DNA of 10,150 nucleotides, taken from positions 1 to 10,150 of the forward strand of contig USJF01000039.1 in the NCBI GenBank assembly GCA_900554935.1, given 5' to 3'. The position numbers were made by a program, and so were the translations under genes. Positions 7,025 to 10,150 of this stretch are shown one piece after another; position 1 is the stretch's first letter; each line of letters opens with the position of its first letter. The notes under the pieces are model-generated. The model had not been told where the DNA came from. It worked only from the letters and a program-made list of their open reading frames with translations, and ran no database searches. This DNA is from an uncultured Porphyromonas sp. GTDB lineage: Bacteria > Bacteroidota > Bacteroidia > Bacteroidales > Porphyromonadaceae.

Positions 7025-8086
7025 CCCACGGGCAATCACCCCAGAGCCGTAGCAGAGTTGCTGCGAACGGTCGTAGATGGTACAAAACTGCCCTGGGGCA
7101 ATCCCTTGAATCAATTCCGTGGAGTGTAGTGTGTAGATCCCCTCAGCGTCCCGCTTCAGTTGCCCCACGGTAAAGTCGGGCGTGTGGCGTACCTTAAAGG
7201 TCACCTCCAGCTCCTCCCCCTCCATCGGGTTGAGCGTAATCCAGTGCATCTCCGGCATCTCCACCACATTGCCATACTGCGTCTCAGGGTCGTAGCCACG
7301 GCTCACAAAGAGCCTATTCTGCTCAATATCCTTGCGGATCACAAACCACGGGCCCCCCGATAGCCCGAGCCCCTTACGCTGACCAATGGTATGAAACCAA
7401 TAGCCCCGATGCTCACCGACCACTTTGCCCGTTTCCAGCTCAATGATTTCGCCCTTCTTAGTGCCGAGATAGCGCTCTAGAAACTGATTGTAATCCACCT
7501 TCCCTAGGAAGCAAATCCCCTGGCTATCCTTTCGCTGTGCCGTGACCAAGTGCTCCATCGAAGCAATCCCTCGCACCTCACTTTTCGGCAACTCCCCAAG
7601 GGGGAAGTAGGCCTTCAGTAGCTGAGGATAGGTGATCTGTGCAAGAAAATCGGTCTGATCCTTCACCGGGTCTACCGCCGTGGCGAGAAACTCCTTATCG
7701 CCCACCACCTTCTTACTCGCATAGTGCCCCGTCGCTATCTGGTCGTATTCCCGCCCCGCATACTCATTGAAGTAGCCAAACTTGATGATCCGATTGCAGA
7801 GCATATCAGGGTGAGGGGTACGTCCCTCCCGCACCGTATCAATGATGTATTGCACCACATAGTCCCAGTACTCACGATGCAGATTGATCACCTCCAGTGG
7901 GCGACCATAGTGCTTGGCGAGCCACTTTACCATCTCCATATCCTCTTCGCTAGGGCAGTCTTCATAGCCTGCCTCGTTAGCTCCAATATAGATATAAAAG
8001 AGGTCGGGCTCCTCGCCACGCTCCATCATCAGATGAAGCGCCACGGAGCTATCCACACCACCCGAGAGTAATAGTGCACGTCGCAT
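7013..8086 (-). CDS. mnmA: tRNA-specific 2-thiouridylase MnmA
   Basis: MnmA uses ATP to adenylate C2 of wobble U34 in Lys, Glu and Gln tRNAs and inserts sulfur passed to it as a cysteine persulfide, giving s2U34 in the cytoplasm. The product opens MRRALLLSGGVDSSVALHLM, with the PP-loop SGGVDSS. Numbering from an in-frame GTG two codons earlier (8092), the catalytic cysteine is C99 in DMLCNRIIKFG and the persulfide cysteine is C194 in SQGICFLG; ATGHY is at 120-124. The GEHRGYWFHTIGQRKGLGL segment follows, then the C-terminal beta-barrel with APGQ near 332. Both cysteines are present, so it should be active. Length (357-359) is normal. I chose the ATG at 8086, two bases after the metG stop; the GTG at 8092 would overlap that stop as GTGA. 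Either way translational coupling to metG is likely. Its TAA lies inside the last codons of sprA on the other strand. Confidence 0.97.
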   Translation of the reverse strand: MRRALLLSGGVDSSVALHLMMERGEEPDLFYIYIGANEAGYEDCPSEEDMEMVKWLAKHYGRPLEVINLHREYWDYVVQYIIDTVREGRTPHPDMLCNRIIKFGYFNEYAGREYDQIATGHYASKKVVGDKEFLATAVDPVKDQTDFLAQITYPQLLKAYFPLGELPKSEVRGIASMEHLVTAQRKDSQGICFLGKVDYNQFLERYLGTKKGEIIELETGKVVGEHRGYWFHTIGQRKGLGLSGGPWFVIRKDIEQNRLFVSRGYDPETQYGNVVEMPEMHWITLNPMEGEELEVTFKVRHTPDFTVGQLKRDAEGIYTLHSTELIQGIAPGQFCTIYDRSQQLCYGSGVIARGLRL

Positions 8087-8088
8087 AA

Positions 8089-10107
8089 TCACGATACCTT
8101 GCTCCCCGGCTTCACCTCCTTGCTAGTGGTAAGTACAGAGAGCGAGCCATCCGCCTCCAACACGGAGAGAATCATCCCTTGGCTCTCGATGCCTCGCATC
8201 TTGCGAGGGGCTAGGTTGGCCACAAAGATCACCTGCTTCCCTACAAGCGTCTCAGGGTCATAATGCTTAGCCAGACCTGAGATAATCGTCCGCTCCCCGA
8301 AGCCATCATCGAGGGTAAATTGCAGTAGCTTATCAGTCTTAGGTACCTTGGTACAAGCCTTGACTGTAGCCACACGTAGGTCGATTTTCTCAAACTCCTC
8401 AAACTTAATCTCGGGGGCAATCGCTAGCGGTTTTGCTGCCTTTAGTGCTGCCTCAGCATTGCTCTTCTTGATCGCCTCAAGTCGGTCTAGCTGAATTTGG
8501 ATCGTGGCATCCTCCAGCTTCTCAAAGAGTAGCTCAGGCTGCTCTAGCTGATGGCCTGCCTCCAGTAGGTCGCTTCTGCCGATCTCCGACCAGTCAAGTG
8601 CCCCCTCCATATTCAGTAGATGGCGTAGCTTCTTCATGGAGAATGGGAGGAAGCTCTCCATCAAAATAGCTAGATTGGCACTAATCTGTAGCGCTACATT
8701 GAGGATGGTAGCCACCCGATTCAGATCCGTCTTGGCTAGCTTCCAAGGCTCCATATCGGCGAGATACTTATTGCCTAGACGTGCCAAGTCCATTGCCCTA
8801 CGCTGGGCATCACGGATATGGAAGTTATCGAGCAGATTGGCCACATCGTCACGGATGGTACCGATCTCTGCTAGTGCTGCCTTATCCTCCTCCTGAAGTG
8901 TTGTGATAGCAGGCACTTTGCCCTCAAAGTACTTGTGGGTCAGCACCAGAGCACGATTTACGAAGTTGCCCAATACTGCCACAAGCTCATTATTATTGCG
9001 CGCCTGGAAGTCGCTCCAAGTGAAGTCATTGTCCTTGGTCTCAGGAGCGTTGGCGGTCAATACATAGCGGAGGATATCCTGCTTGCCGGGGAAGTCGCGG
9101 AGGTACTCGTGGAGCCATACTGCCCAATTTCTACTGGTAGAGATTTTGTCGCCCTCGAGATTGAGAAATTCGTTGCTAGGTACATTGTCTGGGAGGATAA
9201 AAGAGCCCTCAGCCTTGAGCATCGCGGGGAAGACAATGCAGTGGAAGACGATATTATCTTTCCCGATAAAGTGGATCAGACGGGTCTCAGGATCTTTCCA
9301 CCAAGTCTCCCAGGTGTCTGGAAAGCGCTCTTTGGTATTGGAGATATAGCCGATAGGGGCATCGAACCATACGTAGAGTACCTTGCCCTCAGCGCCCTCT
9401 AGCGGTACTGGAATACCCCAGTCGAGGTCACGGGTCACCGCTCTAGGCTGTAGTCCGAGGTCGAGCCAGCTCTTTACTTGTCCGTAGACATTGGGTCGCC
9501 ACTCCTTGTGCCCCTCAAGGATCCACTCGCGAAGCCACTGCTCGTACTTCCCTAGAGGGAGGTACCAGTGCTTCGTCTCCTTCATCACCAGTTCGGATCC
9601 ACTGATGGCCGACTTCGGATTGATCAGGTCAGTGGCATTCAAGCTACTACCGCACTTCTCGCACTGGTCTCCATAAGCCCCTTCGTTGCCACAGATTGGG
9701 CAGGTGCCGGTGATATAGCGGTCGGCGAGGAATTGCTTTGCCTCCTCATCGTAGTACTGCTGAGTGGTCTGCTCGATAAATTCGCCTTTCTCGTAAAGGG
9801 TGGTAAAGAAGTCCGACGCCATCTTGTGGTGCGTCTCGCTCGTGGTGCGGGAGTAGACATCAAACGAGATGCCAAACTCTTCGAACGACTCTTTGATCAA
9901 CTTATGGTAGCGATCCACAATGTCTTGTGGCGTTACACCCTCTTTCATCGCCTTGATGGTGATGGGCACTCCATGCTCATCCGAACCTCCGATAAAGGCT
10001 ACTTCCTCGCCCTTCTGGCGGAGGTACCTCACATATATATCTGCTGGTACATAGACTCCTGCCAGGTGCCCAATATGGACTGGCCCATTGGCATAAGGAA
10101 GTGCTGT
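8089..10107 (-). CDS. metG: Methionyl-tRNA synthetase MetG, 5' end missing
   Basis: MetG charges tRNA-Met and initiator tRNA with methionine in the cytoplasm. Homology extends past the GTG at 10032, the first possible start, up to ACA at 10107. It reads [17 protein letters not shown], which contains the class I HIGH signature (codons at 10066-10077), so 10032 cannot be the true start. Counting from 10032, [11 protein letters not shown] is at 13-23, a four-cysteine zinc knuckle at C111, C114, C124 and C127, [10 protein letters not shown] near 222-231, and the KMSKS-type loop KISTS at 296-300. An anticodon-binding helical domain follows. The C-terminus has a tRNA-binding OB fold ([12 protein letters not shown] through [13 protein letters not shown]), as in dimeric MetG. 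About 672 residues are visible; relatives have roughly a dozen more at the N-terminus. Upstream of 10107 the family sequence stops and an in-frame TGA (10129-10131) appears without any start codon between. mnmA follows immediately. Confidence 0.96.
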   Translation of the reverse strand, partial: TALPYANGPVHIGHLAGVYVPADIYVRYLRQKGEEVAFIGGSDEHGVPITIKAMKEGVTPQDIVDRYHKLIKESFEEFGISFDVYSRTTSETHHKMASDFFTTLYEKGEFIEQTTQQYYDEEAKQFLADRYITGTCPICGNEGAYGDQCEKCGSSLNATDLINPKSAISGSELVMKETKHWYLPLGKYEQWLREWILEGHKEWRPNVYGQVKSWLDLGLQPRAVTRDLDWGIPVPLEGAEGKVLYVWFDAPIGYISNTKERFPDTWETWWKDPETRLIHFIGKDNIVFHCIVFPAMLKAEGSFILPDNVPSNEFLNLEGDKISTSRNWAVWLHEYLRDFPGKQDILRYVLTANAPETKDNDFTWSDFQARNNNELVAVLGNFVNRALVLTHKYFEGKVPAITTLQEEDKAALAEIGTIRDDVANLLDNFHIRDAQRRAMDLARLGNKYLADMEPWKLAKTDLNRVATILNVALQISANLAILMESFLPFSMKKLRHLLNMEGALDWSEIGRSDLLEAGHQLEQPELLFEKLEDATIQIQLDRLEAIKKSNAEAALKAAKPLAIAPEIKFEEFEKIDLRVATVKACTKVPKTDKLLQFTLDDGFGERTIISGLAKHYDPETLVGKQVIFVANLAPRKMRGIESQGMILSVLEADGSLSVLTTSKEVKPGSKVS

Positions 10108-10150
10108 CGGGCGGCAGCAGGTCCAGGCTCAGCGGCGCCACATGCTCAAA
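10108..10150. other. GC-rich tail with no MetG homology; probable chimeric contig end
   Basis: I count about 30 G or C in these 43 bases (70%), against roughly half in the rest of the window. Immediately inside this tail the metG reading frame loses family resemblance: CCG, CGC, TGC, TGC where Bacteroidota MetG has a short basic stretch leading to V-T-(T/S)-A-L-P. No frame restores it, so a single frameshift does not explain it. On the minus strand another frame from 10150 reads [16 protein letters not shown], and 14 of its 16 codons end in G or C, as in a high-GC organism. A misjoined read or contig is the simplest explanation; a real rearrangement is possible. Confidence 0.6.

Noticed and set aside
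8935..9402. 155-codon ORF on the plus strand opposite metG
   Set aside because: It overlaps the MetG catalytic domain on the other strand and has no family features. It is a shadow of metG codon bias.
10030..10032. GTG as the start of metG
   Set aside because: The frame continues upstream with the family sequence [16 protein letters not shown] including the HIGH active-site motif, so this GTG is an internal valine.

Overview
The window looks like a Bacteroidota chromosome, most likely order Bacteroidales and close to Porphyromonas. The evidence is a type IX secretion translocon gene (sprA/sov) directly behind ruvA, promoter boxes of the Bacteroidota TAnnTTTG type, start codons without clear Shine-Dalgarno sequences, a MetG with the KISTS form of the KMSKS loop, and roughly half G+C. 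The genus is an inference. No phage, insertion sequence, CRISPR array or toxin-antitoxin pair is visible.

Layout. Positions 1-361 are non-coding apart from one RNA gene. They hold an unassigned hairpin (8-31), a promoter, tRNA-Cys(GCA) at 154-224, a strong intrinsic terminator (265-297) and, touching it, a second promoter for the next operon. Two rightward genes follow: ruvA (362-970, Holliday-junction branch migration) and sprA (986-7024, the giant outer-membrane channel of type IX secretion). Two leftward genes converge on them: metG (methionyl-tRNA synthetase, incomplete at its 5' end at the right edge) and mnmA (tRNA 2-thiouridylase). metG and mnmA are close enough to be translationally coupled, and mnmA runs 12 bases into the 3' end of sprA.

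How the genes relate. ruvA and sprA are probably co-transcribed but functionally unrelated. sprA exports proteins carrying type IX C-terminal signals, and its partner proteins are encoded elsewhere. metG and mnmA both serve translation, by charging tRNA-Met and by thiolating U34 of Lys, Glu and Gln tRNAs.

Two points deserve a second look. First, the + strand changes from strongly G-rich to strongly C-rich inside the sprA reading frame (about 4.5-5.15 kb), well before gene orientation switches at 7.02 kb. This suggests a replication-strand boundary or a mosaic gene. Second, the last 43 bases (10108-10150) are about 70% G+C, break the conserved N-terminus of MetG and contain an in-frame stop, which looks like a chimeric contig end. 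I see no convincing undescribed system; this is mostly a housekeeping and type IX secretion locus.
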